DNA of 34,261 nt from assembly GCA_958430865.1 (NCBI GenBank), contig CAUDNR010004243.1, positions 22,929 through 57,189 of the forward strand, read 5' to 3'. The translations under genes and the position numbers were made by a program. A model generated the notes under the pieces. The model ran no database searches, was not told where the DNA came from, and worked only from the letters and a program-made list of their open reading frames with translations. The DNA is from Entrophospora sp. SA101 (Eukaryota; Glomeromycota; Glomeromycetes; Entrophosporales; Entrophosporaceae). This document shows, in pieces, positions 11,562 to 21,709 of this stretch. The first letter of the stretch is position 1; every line of letters begins with the position of its first letter.

Positions 11562-13395
11562 TTAAAATTTTTCCTGCTTTAAATTCACTCTATGTTTAAT
11601 AGTAGAAGAAGACTTTGATGAAATCACAGGTGACACGACTTTTTTAGTCAACGAATTGGTTGGTGGAGTACTTAATTGGGCTTTTTTAGACCCAAAAAAC
11701 TTTGTAGAAGGATTTGTCGTTGTTGGTGACGATGATGATGATTTAAGTTTAGGTGATATAGTAGAAGGCCTATTTATTGAATAAGGTTGTGAAGTTGCTC
11801 TAGCGATTTTCAAGTTAGAAATTGAACTTTTCTCTTTGTTTAATGAAGAAGATGAAATAATTCTTTGGTTTCCCGACATTGATGATGACGACGATGACGA
11901 CGATGATGACGATGAACTAATTCTCCGGTTTTTCGACATTGATGGTGTTGATGATGACGAAATCATTCTCTGGTTTTTCAACATTGAAACAGCATGCGAC
12001 GAAGATGAAGTTGATGAAATAGTTCTCCGATTTTTCAACATTGATGCAATATGAGATGATGATGATAATGATGATGTTGACGACAATGACGACGATGATG
12101 ATGACGATGATGAAATGATCCCTTGATTTCTCATAAAAGGCGATGATAATTGAGGTTTTAAAATTTTTGTGTTAACAATTACATTTGATCGAGGTATCGT
12201 TGGATAAGGTTTATATCTTAAATCTAATTTTTGTGATGATTTAGAAATTGATTTTATCGCAGAAGAAAATGTATTACTGCTACTATCATGGCTATAAATC
12301 TTTGATGATGGTGATGGTGATGGTGATGATGATGATGATGATGATGACGATGATGATGATGACGGTGATGGTACCTTAAATCCACCTTCTCGTTGCAACC
12401 AAGTGATTGGAACACTCATACTGTATTTTTTTAGTTTATTGTTGTCGTTGTAGTTTGTTTTTATCATTTCTTTTCGTAGTTTTTGCAACGGGGTTAAATT
12501 TTTCTTTGCTAAATTATCGAAAAACTTATAAATATATGTATATAAATTTTAAATATGATTAAATATACATTACCATTTCTATTTTTTGAAGGAATGAATG
12601 ATATCATTTTTATTGATCTTGCTTCTCTTTCTTTCACTGTCGCAGCTACTGATGCTCTTAATTTCGCTCGAGCTTTCTCAAATTTAGCATTTTGTTCTTT
12701 CAGAAGATGCTTTAATGATTTATGAATTAACCGATTACAATCAATCAATCAATCAATCATCGATAAAACATTGATTAAATCAATAAAAGAAATAAAATCA
12801 CGTCTAAAAGATTAAAATTTAAATTCTTACAAAGTAGTATTTCCGCCAATCAACAGATTTTTTCTTTTTCCTCTCTTGGTAAGCTTTTTCATTTAATTTT
12901 TGGCAAAACATCTCCCATAATTCTGTTTAAAAATTTTATCATTGCAAGAATATTTAATACGTGCAATACATATATATTTTATAAATAAAGATAAAAGCTT
13001 TTACCCATATCGTCTTTTGCAAGTTGCTATATATTGAATGCACATATTCAATTTGTATATTTTAAAATAAAATAAAATAAATAAATAATTTTTTATAGAT
13101 GAGTCTTATTGCTAAAACAAGCAAACCAAAAAATTTTACTTACAGGACTTTTTTCTTCGAATTCAAGGATTTTTTCAGGCTTAAAATCCATCAATATTGT
13201 TCTTATTAAACGGTAAGGTACAGAACCTACCCCATCGAGAACTACAAAATATTTACGTAGTTAATTTTTTTTTTGAATTGGTCATTTTTACCTTATAATA
13301 AACAAGAATTAAAAGCATAAATAAAACTTACAATAACGACTTTTCCAAATGGTCGCTTTACACAAATTAAACAAAGAATCCACCTTTGAATCCAT
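11562..13395 (-). CDS. ELA1: Elongin-A domain protein (Elongin BC-binding, Ela1-like)
   Basis: Probably the substrate-side subunit of an Elongin BC / cullin ubiquitin ligase; in yeast, Ela1-Elc1-Cul3 targets stalled RNA polymerase II. Six exons in transcription order: 13395-13332, 13241-13144, 13026-13005 (a 22-nt microexon), 12922-12831, 12709-12574, 12508-11562; phases agree and give 452 residues. The N-terminus holds a BC box SLFNLCKATI (7-16). The Elongin-A core follows: GVGSVPYRLIRTILM, EKILEFEEKSP, DDMELWEMFC, VDWRKYYF, then a basic coiled coil with EQNAKFEKARAKLRASVAA and the motif LTPLQKLRKEM. The last 270 residues are Ser-rich low complexity carrying several copies of a Met-x-x-Asn-x-Arg-x-Ile-Ser unit. 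The acceptor at 12710/12711 is the least certain join. Confidence 0.82.
11858..12145 (-). repeat. Imperfect tandem units in the Elongin-A-like Ser-rich tail
   Basis: Within the last exon, about five related units read MRNQGIISS, MLKNRRTISS, MLKNQRMISS, MSKNRRISS and MSGNQRIISS, separated by Ser runs of variable length. The Ser runs are coded by mixed TCA/TCG/TCC/TCT codons, not one pure triplet, so repetition at protein level is better kept than at DNA level. Confidence 0.75.
12302..12370 (-). repeat. Ser-coding GAT/GGT-type triplet array
   Basis: Plus strand shows GATGGTGAT and GATGATGAT repeats. On the coding minus strand this gives a Ser-Pro run that opens the low-complexity tail of the Elongin-A-like protein. 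Confidence 0.8.
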
Positions 13396-14217
13396 TGAAA
13401 GTTCGAATTGGTTTAAAAAATTTAAAAAAATTGAAATTGTATGTATGAATCCGGAGGGTGAATTATTCTATTTATATGACGCATCAGTGTAACAAATAAA
13501 TTACTTTTGAATTATTATTTCCATTCCAGAAAAAATTGCTTAGTGCATGAAATGACTAGTACAAATTTAGAATATATTCCATTCAAATTTGATTGGATAA
13601 TTTCCCAAGACGTAATAAATGAGATAAAACTTTGCAAATTCTCGACACGTGCAGGAGAGCTTGTTCCCATAAGTACCGGGAATAGATGAATATGTACACA
13701 CATTAACATGTTAATATTAATATTAAATTAATATGTAGTTCTGCCAATATCGTATATTTTTAGGAAACTCGATGAATGTAAGTTTTATTTAAGAAATATC
13801 TAAAAGAAAGAGTCAACAAATAAATTTTTTTTTAGTAAATGGAAATTTGAATGATTGTAAAAAATTACACTACATCCTGTCATGTGATAAATTTTTTTTT
13901 TTGTTTTGGGGAGTATTGGAGTTTTAATATAAATGAAAATTTCACACCCCTACATCCCCGAGAGGGACCTTTTTTTATGATATTCTTTAAAAATATGTTC
14001 CCTGATATTTATAACGGAAAATTATTTTAGTACTTACCATTTTTTATACAAAGTCGTTAATTACAGAATTAGTGAGCGACATTTCCCTTGCAGATCCTTA
14101 TTTAGAATTCATAGATGGATCATTTTTAAAAAAACGTTGAAATTAATTCAAAAACCAAAAAAGAAACTCGACCGAAAATGGGACCATTCATTAATATATT
14201 TGGTTGGGCTTTGTAGA
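13396..14217. other. Intergenic region upstream of the Elongin-A-like gene
   Basis: Contains a TGACGCATCA sequence near 13478 (ATF/AP-1-like palindrome) about 80 bp upstream of the Elongin-A-like ATG, a plausible but unproven regulatory site. A 45-codon plus-strand ORF from ATG 13551 (start MTSTNLEYIPFKFDW) has no recognisable family. A T-rich stretch with a GAGAGGGACC motif lies near 13960. Confidence 0.4.
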
Positions 14218-14535
14218 TTATTGCCTAACAGAAAACATCACAATAGGCAGGGCCCCGAAAACTATAGATAAGCCTGTTGTTATATAATTTTGACCCAAGC
14301 CAAGGTTAAGTATTTGACCTTGTTGTATATATGTGAAATTGAAATCTATAATTAAAATTTGGGGTGAGGTGTTTGGATATGAAAATTCTGATTGGCTAAT
14401 TTGAATTTCACGTCCGTGAATTGCAAATTCACAATAAATTTTAATTTTCATGCACAACAACCCTAATGTTTGCAATATTAATATACAAACCAAGGGCAAT
14501 GGTCTTCGTTTAAGCAGAAAGCCGCAAAATCGCAA
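14218..14535 (-). CDS. Unidentified ORF with two hydrophobic segments, possibly repeat-derived
   Basis: A 105-codon frame with a natural ATG. It has a basic start (MRFCGFLLKRRPLP), a hydrophobic stretch (LVCILILQTLGLLCM) and a second near the end (YITTGLSIVFGALPIVMF). The base composition of this block is less AT-extreme than its flanks, with GGGCCCCG and an inverted repeat around AATTTCACG/CGTGAATT near 14406. That contrast suggests an inserted element and not a host gene. No family recognised, and no neighbouring exons join to it. Confidence 0.25.
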   Translation of the reverse strand: MRFCGFLLKRRPLPLVCILILQTLGLLCMKIKIYCEFAIHGREIQISQSEFSYPNTSPQILIIDFNFTYIQQGQILNLGLGQNYITTGLSIVFGALPIVMFSVRQ

Positions 14536-16274
14536 TATGAAGATTATATCTAAAATTGGTTAAGTGCTGAGTTTCTTTGTAAATCACGTGATTAGACGTT
14601 TTTTTATTTCAATTATCTTGTTTTACTGTTATTAAAAAGAATTTATCAATATTTCGTTTTTACATACATTTCATTAAATTTGGTGCTAACTGCTGAATTT
14701 GTTGGCTCTATGGAAACAGGTCAGGGTTTATATTCGAATAAAACAAACAATTCGAATAAGAGTTATTGTAATGGAAAGGAGGGCTAAATCGTTCGTTAAA
14801 CTTTGACCAATCAAATTCGAAATATAAGTTACGTAAGGTAGTTATACAAATATTGAGCAGAGCTAAATTTACTCAAACTGGTTTAGCTTCAAACCTGTTA
14901 TATATATAACACTCTCAATTTATACTAGAAATATATTTATCACGTGGTAGGTTCTGATCAAATTATTAAGATGCTTTTTGATGCAGTAACATATTTCCTG
15001 AATCATTCCTTTATTCAACTCATTTTATTTGGTATTAATAAGTGGAACTCCATCTGACATTTTGAAGTATTTAACAGGATTGATAGAATTACAAACTTTC
15101 TCAACCATCTTGAACTTAATACAACATTTCTGAACTTTATTGTTTCCTCGTCCACTCCTGAAATAGTTCTGTTGTATTTGAATGATTGATGATGAAGACA
15201 AGTCGGAAAGAGATACAGATGTTATTATTATATAATAGTTTACAATATGTTACGCCTGTACCCATTTCATGACAATGATTCAATTCCTTTCTTGTACCTT
15301 CCACACACTGTCATCATTATCACCAAACATTCATTGCTTGAATTTGACATTCTTATAAGGAGGGGAATCATTATAAAAAATGAGATGCCAGTACTTTCTG
15401 AACTTGCTGCTAAAACTTATGTCAATTTCTACAGCAGGAAGAAATTGGCCAATATTTTAGTGATTGATCATTATAACAAATTTACCACAATTCAATAAAC
15501 TTTAGTTTGTGCCGAACCCTTTAAAAAAATCTTCTTCCTCTTTGATGCAAATAAATACATAGATTCCAATGAATATAAATTGGATAAATATCAATAGTGA
15601 ATATAGAAAAGAAGAAAGAAAAAAATGATTTGTAATTGTAAGATTAGAAATTCGAAAACCCAAATTCCAATTCAAAATATCAATCATCCATTTACAATTT
15701 ATGGCTCTATAATTTATAATTTACCATTTTATACAATTACAACAGAGATATTTTTTGTAATAGAATTTTAACAAAATATTACAGTAGTAAGAATGTTTAT
15801 TCTACAATTAAACTAGATCAAAAAATTTTTAAGAGAAATTATCTTTCTTATGTGATTATTTTTACTTTTATAATAATTTATAGTAGATATCATTATTATT
15901 GCTAATTTGGATTTGGTTGTTCTTACCTTGGATGAAATCATCATCAATGGTGGGTAATTAGAATAAATAAATAAGATAGAGTGAACTTATACAATCAATT
16001 TGCGCAATCTAATTTACCATCTAATCTAATGACATGTTATTTATAATATTATTTAGCATCACATTAGACAAATTCAAATATTATTGTTTCCAGACCTCAT
16101 ACCGAATCAGCAGTTACCCCAATAGAAGCGCGAATAATTCTTGAGTATATTTTATAGCCAGAGGTAGAGTTGCCAAGCATTTATTAAGACATATTATATT
16201 TGTATTTAATTTGTATCATGATAATTTAATATGAATTAATTATATATCTCTAATTTGATCTTAGTCACGTAATA
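14536..16274. other. Intergenic region with scattered short ORFs
   Basis: No convincing gene. An 83-codon plus ORF at 15247-15498 (start MLRLYPFHDNDSIPFLYL) and a 61-codon minus ORF from ATG 15687 with one long hydrophobic span (FFLSSFLYSLLIFIQFIFIG) are the only frames with ATG starts and non-random content. Neither has a recognised family or flanking exons. The 15000-15200 stretch gives protein-like fragments broken by stops and may be a decayed coding sequence. Confidence 0.4.
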
Positions 16275-16347
16275 GCCTTCTTGGCTCAGTTGGCAGAGCG
16301 TCTGCCTTGTAAGCAGAAGGTCACCAGTTCGATTCTGGTAGGAGGCA
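16275..16347 (+). tRNA. tRNA-Thr (anticodon UGU)
   Basis: A 73-nt cloverleaf. The acceptor stem GCCTTCT pairs with AGGAGGC (one T-G pair) with discriminator A. The D arm contains GGCTCAGTTGGCAGAGC. The anticodon stem TCTGC/GCAGA encloses loop CTTGTAA, giving anticodon TGT. The T arm is CCAGTTCGATTCTGG. No intron. A T-run at about 16375-16385 is a likely Pol III terminator. It lies 62 bp upstream of the proposed SEN15 start. Confidence 0.95.
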
Positions 16348-16374
16348 ATAATCAGTAACTGATTATCTGGTCAA

Positions 16375-16385
16375 ATTTTTTTTTT
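16375..16385 (+). terminator. Pol III T-run terminator of tRNA-Thr
   Basis: An uninterrupted run of T residues downstream of the tRNA 3' end. A second T-run follows at about 16393-16399, between the tRNA and the SEN15 start. Confidence 0.7.
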
Positions 16386-16409
16386 GAAAAAATTTTTTTA
16401 ACAGAATAA

Positions 16410-17298
16410 ATGGGTGTTAATTCAAAGGTAATAAACAAATAAACGCATATAAAAGATAATTTCTTATTTTATCACAATTATAATAATTATAGTTGCAATT
16501 ACAATATTAGTTGGAACATATTTCATTATTTTGTGAAAAATATCCACAAATTGCAAATTGTCTTATGCTCGTTTATCTTGATTTAACTCTGGGTAATTTC
16601 CTTTGTTATTGATAATTTTTTAATTTAGATTTTCCAGTAATACTAATTTCCAATGATTTCTAATTTTTTATTAAGTTAAATCATGGTTCGAAGTTAATGT
16701 TGAAGAGGTTGAACAATTACAAAGATGTATTATAAAGGGAAAACAAAATCAAGAAGTAAAGTTCTTTATATATTAGAAGAGATAGCAACTTAATTAATTA
16801 ATTTAGATTTTTTTATCAGTCAATGTATGAAATAATTTTACCTTGTTCATCAGCGGAAGAATGGTCAATTGATCGGTAAATAATATAATCAATAAATAAT
16901 ACATTTCTTTATATAATTATTATTCAAGGTTTTGGTAAATTTTCAATTTTCAATTATCGCCAGATTAACCCAATTCTTTTCTTCATTTCCAACAACAACA
17001 ATGACAACATCTTCAACAGTCGAGGAAGAATCTTCGCACAAAAAGTAATTAAATATTTTTAATAATAATAATAATTAATATAATAGTAATATTTTATTTG
17101 CAATAATTCAACAATTAATTACTAATAATGCACTTGTTACATCGAAACAGTGTTATTCTTGCGATCACTTTCACTGATTCTACAATTGTTTACTATAAAC
17201 TTCATGAAGGCATCGTTCCTCCTATAGATAAGAATAATAATAATGAAGAGAATGATGATGTTGATGACAATAAAGATGACATTGATAAATATATATGA
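16410..17298 (+). CDS. SEN15: tRNA-splicing endonuclease subunit Sen15
   Basis: Non-catalytic subunit of the Sen2-Sen34-Sen15-Sen54 endonuclease that removes introns from pre-tRNA. Six small exons: 16410-16427, 16511-16592, 16676-16755, 16820-16875, 16964-17044, 17151-17298; GT-AG throughout, phases agree, 154 residues. The match to animal TSEN15 is clear in order: LVYLDLTLVKSWFEVN (26-41; human has LVYLDLMESKSWHEVN), ILPCSSAEEWS (66-76), then DSTIVYYKLHEGIVPP (115-130), the hallmark core strand. The tail is acidic and Asn-rich. The 18-nt first exon (MGVNSK) is the weakest part; the true start could lie elsewhere. No exon is long enough to stand out as an ORF, so the gene is easy to miss. It follows tRNA-Thr closely on the same strand, and its promoter must overlap the Pol III unit. 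Confidence 0.85.
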
Positions 17299-17453
17299 AT
17301 CGAGGTAAACTTAAAAGATATTTATTATTTAATTTAAATATTTCGGCTGTGTATTAGGTTTGCACTTAAAAAATTTATTATTGTTGTTATTAGTGATTAA
17401 ACAGTTCAAATAAAAATTTCAAATTAAAATATTTTATTTGATTATTTAATAAT

Positions 17454-17744
17454 TTATTCTCTTTTTATATTTTTATTCAATCCTATTTTTCCTAATACCC
17501 AACGTTTAATCCCATAACTTTTATTTGCTAGGGTTGATGCGTTTTCTATTTTCGATGATGAAGGTGATTTTACGAATGAAATACCTCCATCATTTGAAAC
17601 TATGGCATATGACATTGAAGGAAGATAAGGTGGTGATGATAACGATGATGATGGTTTCTTATTATGTGAGTTCATTGGATCTGCTGCCACAATCTCTTCT
17701 ATTGAGGGTGATGCTAAACTAAAATTTTGACAAAAATCAATTAG

Positions 17745-17776
<32 letters not shown>

Positions 17777-19418
17777 GAATATGAAGATTAAAGAGAAGTT
17801 GATAATTTACAACTTAAAACCTCCAAGAACCGGCTCAATTCTACTTGATAAATAAAAATCTCCTGGTCCCGTTAATTTTAGAAATTCCTATTTATAAAAA
17901 TAATAAACATTAAAAATTCTCATTTCAAAATAAATTATTTATTAACAAATAACTTACTGGACCACCAAAAGCCCATTTTCTCGTTGCAACAGAAAATTTA
18001 CAAATTCTATTTAACATAGGCCTTATTGTTGGACTGCTTTTAATTGAATCTAGGAATGATGAAGATGTCTCTGATATTTTTTGACTGATTCTATTTACAA
18101 GTTTATTTCTTTGGATAGATGATGATTTAATTAATGAATTAGATACTATTGGATATGTTTTTGAGTTCCATGCAACAAGATATCTGTAAGAAAAGATATA
18201 CATATAAAGGTTAATAAAAACTATTTTATATTAATATATTAATATTTATTAATATTTATTTATATTTAAATACTTTGCATTCACCAAATAATCATCATCA
18301 GGATTCAGTACTAATTTATGAATGGTTCCATAATTTGAAATTACTAATGTACCTCTACCAGTAACACGGTATGCAAATGCATTCAATGCCCCCTAAATCA
18401 ATAAATAATTATAATAACAATGTATGCATTAAGAATCTTTAAAAAATCCTTTAAATTGTTGTTATTATTTTTTAGTATTTTTAAAAATTTCTAACCATTC
18501 CACGAATATGACCAATATTAATTGAAACTCTTGGACCTCTTGCAAGAAAAGCATTTTTACGAACATAATATTCCGAATCGCCATCCATTTCAATCTTTGC
18601 GATATCAGATAAATTTTTTGGACTTAAGATCACATCACCAGGGTCAGGACCTGTTGAGAACTAAAATATATATAATGAAAATGATGGCGAAGATTTTTTT
18701 TTTTTATTATGTTAGAGTAGTTGGAAATTGAATTATATATAAAACAACTCTTTTTTTGTTTCTAAGTTTAAATAAATACTTTATGATAGATTAAAGATCC
18801 ACCAGCAAATTTTCTACCTAAAGCAATTAATATATTTCCTTCAGTTGTACGTTCAACGTGTATCTAAAAGAGAATAAAGATAATTTTAATATATATTTAC
18901 ATTTCAATGTAATCAATCAATCAATCAATAAATCAATAAATCAATTCATTAATTATTAATTCATTCACACTTTGCTTGATACAGATATGGCAGCTCCAGG
19001 AAATGCAAATATCTCTGACCTTGGTGGAATTTTAACCAAAAGTAAAGCACCCAAAGTACCTGGAGACACAACTTCGAATTTTGGATCTGGTATAGGGTGA
19101 TGTTTTGTCCATTGAGTGGTGGAATTTATTCCTTATTTAATTTATAAAATATATATTATCTAATTTTTAATATCAATTATCTAAATATTATTATATAATT
19201 AAAAATTATTATTATATTATTATAATTGATAAACTTAAATTATTACCAGGTTTTACAGAAGTAATGACACTTTCATAAGTTTGATTATTATCATTAGTAA
19301 CATTGGTTTTTTCATTTGTTTTTGTATTATAAGCCAAATCAGCATATGAGCGTATGATAAAACTTTTAAATTTTAATACAACGGAAATGTTTTTTTTAAT
19401 AATTAAATTACTTGACAT
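17454..19418 (-). CDS. AIM24: AIM24-family mitochondrial protein
   Basis: AIM24 in yeast is a mitochondrial inner-membrane protein needed for normal cristae organisation. Eight exons in transcription order: 19418-19247, 19131-18971, 18863-18780, 18660-18496, 18392-18274, 18183-17958, 17887-17814, 17718-17454; all phases agree and yield 421 residues. The N-terminus is basic, hydroxylated and free of acids (IIKKNISVVLKFKSFIIRSY), as expected for a presequence. The AIM24 beta-helix domain follows, with FEVVSPGTLGALLLVKIPP, GNILIALGRKFAGGSLIYHK, RGPRVSINIGHIRGMGALNA, GRGTLVISNYGTIHKLVL, YLVAWNSKTYPIV and LKLTGPGDFYLSSR. A Ser/Pro-rich tail ends with basic residues. Intron 7 holds an (ATT)n microsatellite (17745-17776). 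The gene lies 91 bp downstream of LIP2 on the same strand. Confidence 0.9.
17745..17776. repeat. (ATT)n microsatellite in AIM24 intron 7
   Basis: Pure ATT array inside the last intron of AIM24, close to the acceptor side of the final exon. Confidence 0.85.
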
Positions 19419-19509
19419 TTTTAATTTCTATGAATCAAAAAAAATCTTGATAAAATTTTTAAACCAATGATGATGATTGGCCAATTAATTTTCGATTTTT
19501 TTTTTTAAG

Positions 19510-20649
19510 TCATTTTGCGATTTTTTTTATTTCAATATTTAATTTATTATAAATTTCAATATGACTCAATTCATTTAACGGCATTAATTGTCTGATAGCA
19601 ACACCATTATCACCACCACCAAGTAAAGTGTTGAATTTTTTAAATAGAATTGGTAAAACTTGTTCCACGCTGATTTCTTGATTTGTTTCTCCTCCTCGTT
19701 TGTTAAGTTCTTTTGTAATCGAAGTTACACTTTTACCCTCAATCCCACAAGGAATTATGTGATTAAACCATCTTAAATCTGTATTACAATTAAGTGCAAA
19801 TCCATGCGATGTTATAAATCTTTGAACTTGAATACCTAAATCATTATGTCAAGTTAATTATAATGAGATGAGCGTCGGTGAGAAGTTAATTAGTTAATTG
19901 CCATTTTATATTTATCATGATAATAACTTTAATTACCAATTGCACATATTTTCTCATTTTCAACCCAAACGCCAGTATCTTTGGTAGTTCTGGCTTTAAT
20001 TTTATATTCAGAGCATGTATCAATAATCAATTTTTCAATTGATGCAACATAAGATCTTACCGACAACTAATAAAACCAATTATAAAGATCCATATTAATA
20101 TTATATTGTTGGCATTATTCAGAATCTTCGCATAATGAATACCTTGAAATTATTTAGATTCAGTATCGGATAACAAACTAATTGACCAGGCCCATGAAAA
20201 GTAATCTTACCACCCCTCAATGTCTATTAATGGATTGATTGATTAATAGATTGATTGATTTTTTGTTGATGATTAAAATCAGTAAATATTTATTTATTAA
20301 CTCTAAAATATTCTGCTCCTAATTTCTTTAATCGAATTTCTTCATCTTCTTCACCATCATCTTTCACTAGTCTTCTTCTTCCTACTGTATAAGTTGGAGG
20401 ATGTTGCAGTAATATTATTATATCAGATGAAGGTTCATTAAATTTTTTATGATGCTCAACAAGAAAATTTTGTAATTCAAGCCCTTTTGAATATGAAAAT
20501 TTGGAAAAATAAACATATGGAAGAATTAATTTATTATTGTTGTTGACATTGTGTTTTTCTATAATTAAGGAATAATTCCTAATTTTTACTAAAAAAATTT
20601 TTTTAAAGTGTAAACGAGACAAAATCATTATTAATTTATTTATGATCAT
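19510..20649 (-). CDS. LIP2: Octanoyl-[acyl carrier protein] transferase, mitochondrial (LipB/Lip2)
   Basis: Transfers octanoyl from acyl carrier protein to lipoyl-dependent targets such as GcvH, the first step of mitochondrial lipoate synthesis. Four exons in transcription order: 20649-20302, 20223-20143, 20066-19937, 19835-19510; phases agree, 294 residues. The first ATG at 20649 opens a basic presequence-like segment. LipB motifs in order: [40 protein letters not shown] (119-136), then [13 protein letters not shown] with catalytic Lys182, [10 protein letters not shown] and IPCGI with catalytic Cys216. The Lys-Cys spacing of 34 equals that of E. coli LipB (Lys135/Cys169). Intact. The upstream ATG choice is uncertain (20649 or 20628); both keep the presequence. 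Confidence 0.92.
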
Positions 20650-21123
20650 CAAAATCACAGGTTTAATCGAAAAAAAATTTTATCATACGAAAATAAATCA
20701 TGGTAATATTATTTACATTCAGTCATTGTACTTCAAGGGTTAACCAACCTAAAAGAACAATAATATTATTATACAACATAAATGGGATTTCAATGATTAA
20801 TATTATAGTTAAATTCATATTCGATAAATTCATAATCGATAGTTATAATCATAATAAAATCTCGATAATCGATAAAGTCATAAAAATGAATTCAAGCTTT
20901 CGAATTAAGTATAGAAATACAGATGATAATAAGATTTCAATTGACAAAAAAAGAACAATAACAATTTATCTTTTCTTGAAAAACGTGGGATTTGTGAAGA
21001 GCTTTTAGCTAATAATAATTTGGAATTATTTTTTTTATTGTCTTTAAAGTCATACATTTCCTATTCTCATTATATTATGAAATTAAGGAGCGGCATAATT
21101 CGATAAATTCTGTACCAGACCTT
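20650..21123. other. Intergenic region upstream of LIP2
   Basis: AT-rich. A 102-codon plus ORF (20700-21008) is rich in Ile, Asn and Lys and looks like chance translation of AT-rich DNA. Probably contains the LIP2 promoter. Confidence 0.5.
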
Positions 21124-21459
21124 ATGAATTTAACGAGCTTTGATATCTAGCTTTGGCAAACATTACACAAATACTCATGCATTATGCCGTCGTTGTGGTA
21201 GAAGAGCCCTTCACAATCAAAAGAAAACATGCGCTCAATGTTGATGTCCAGCTGCAAAGACTAGCAGTTACATGTTTTTAATTAAATATAATGATTTATT
21301 ATCTATTTTATGCTTTAGAGAAAATTAAAGTGCGCTGTATAATTTAGATAATTGGAGTGAAAGGCTAAACATAGATGTGCTGGTCGTATGAGATACTTAA
21401 AACTTGTGAATGACGTTTTAAGAACGGCTTTCGTGAAGGTACGAAATGGTTTTAAGGAG
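21124..21459 (+). pseudogene. RPL37: Ribosomal protein eL37 pseudogene with intron remnant
   Basis: The zinc-ribbon protein of the large ribosomal subunit is recognisable but broken. After an ATG at 21124, TSF is followed by a short insertion with a stop. Then the frame reads [20 protein letters not shown], then KKTCAQC, a stop in place of Gly/Tyr, and PAAKTSSY. About 70 bp of AT-rich sequence ending in TTTAG follows, then NWSE, AKHRCAGRMRYLKLVN, and after another frameshift RFKNGFREGT. The two Cys pairs of the ribbon region are partly kept. The middle AT stretch sits where the Ser-Tyr/Asn-Trp-Ser junction is interrupted and ends like an acceptor, so this is probably a duplicated, unprocessed copy rather than a retrocopy. 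Not functional. Confidence 0.85.
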
Positions 21460-21709
21460 AGAGAAAGAAAGATAATTGTTGATTTTTTAGTTCCAAAAAA
21501 TAAATCTATAAATTGAATTAGAAATCTTTTATATATAAATATATAAATACATAATTGTTAGTTTAATTTAAATAAAAGAAAACGAATACTTAATGATAGT
21601 GGCAGTTGTGACAGTTATACAATTTAACAAGTGGAAAACATATAACGAATGACCAATTATTTTGTTAAATCTCCTTGACCAGGAGAGGCTCCCATTGGAT
21701 CTTTCGATA
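21460..21709. other. Short AT-rich gap
   Basis: No gene recognised between the eL37 pseudogene and the candidate Cys-rich gene; an overlapping minus frame continues through here without a recognisable domain. Confidence 0.4.

Noticed and set aside
11836..12054. Asp-rich plus ORF
   Set aside because: Antisense of the Ser-rich tail of the Elongin-A-like gene.
12709..12748. Extension of the Elongin-A exon upstream to give an extra segment starting near 12748
   Set aside because: No AG acceptor is available there and a stop lies just upstream in frame; the acceptor at 12710/12711 restores the conserved core without extra residues.
18903..18950. Regularly spaced CAAT/AATC units that superficially suggest a repeat-spacer array
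   Set aside because: Simple tetranucleotide repeat within an AIM24 intron; no spacers of the CRISPR type, and the DNA is eukaryotic.
20700..21008. 102-codon plus ORF
   Set aside because: Composition is Ile/Asn/Lys-biased with no motif; likely chance.
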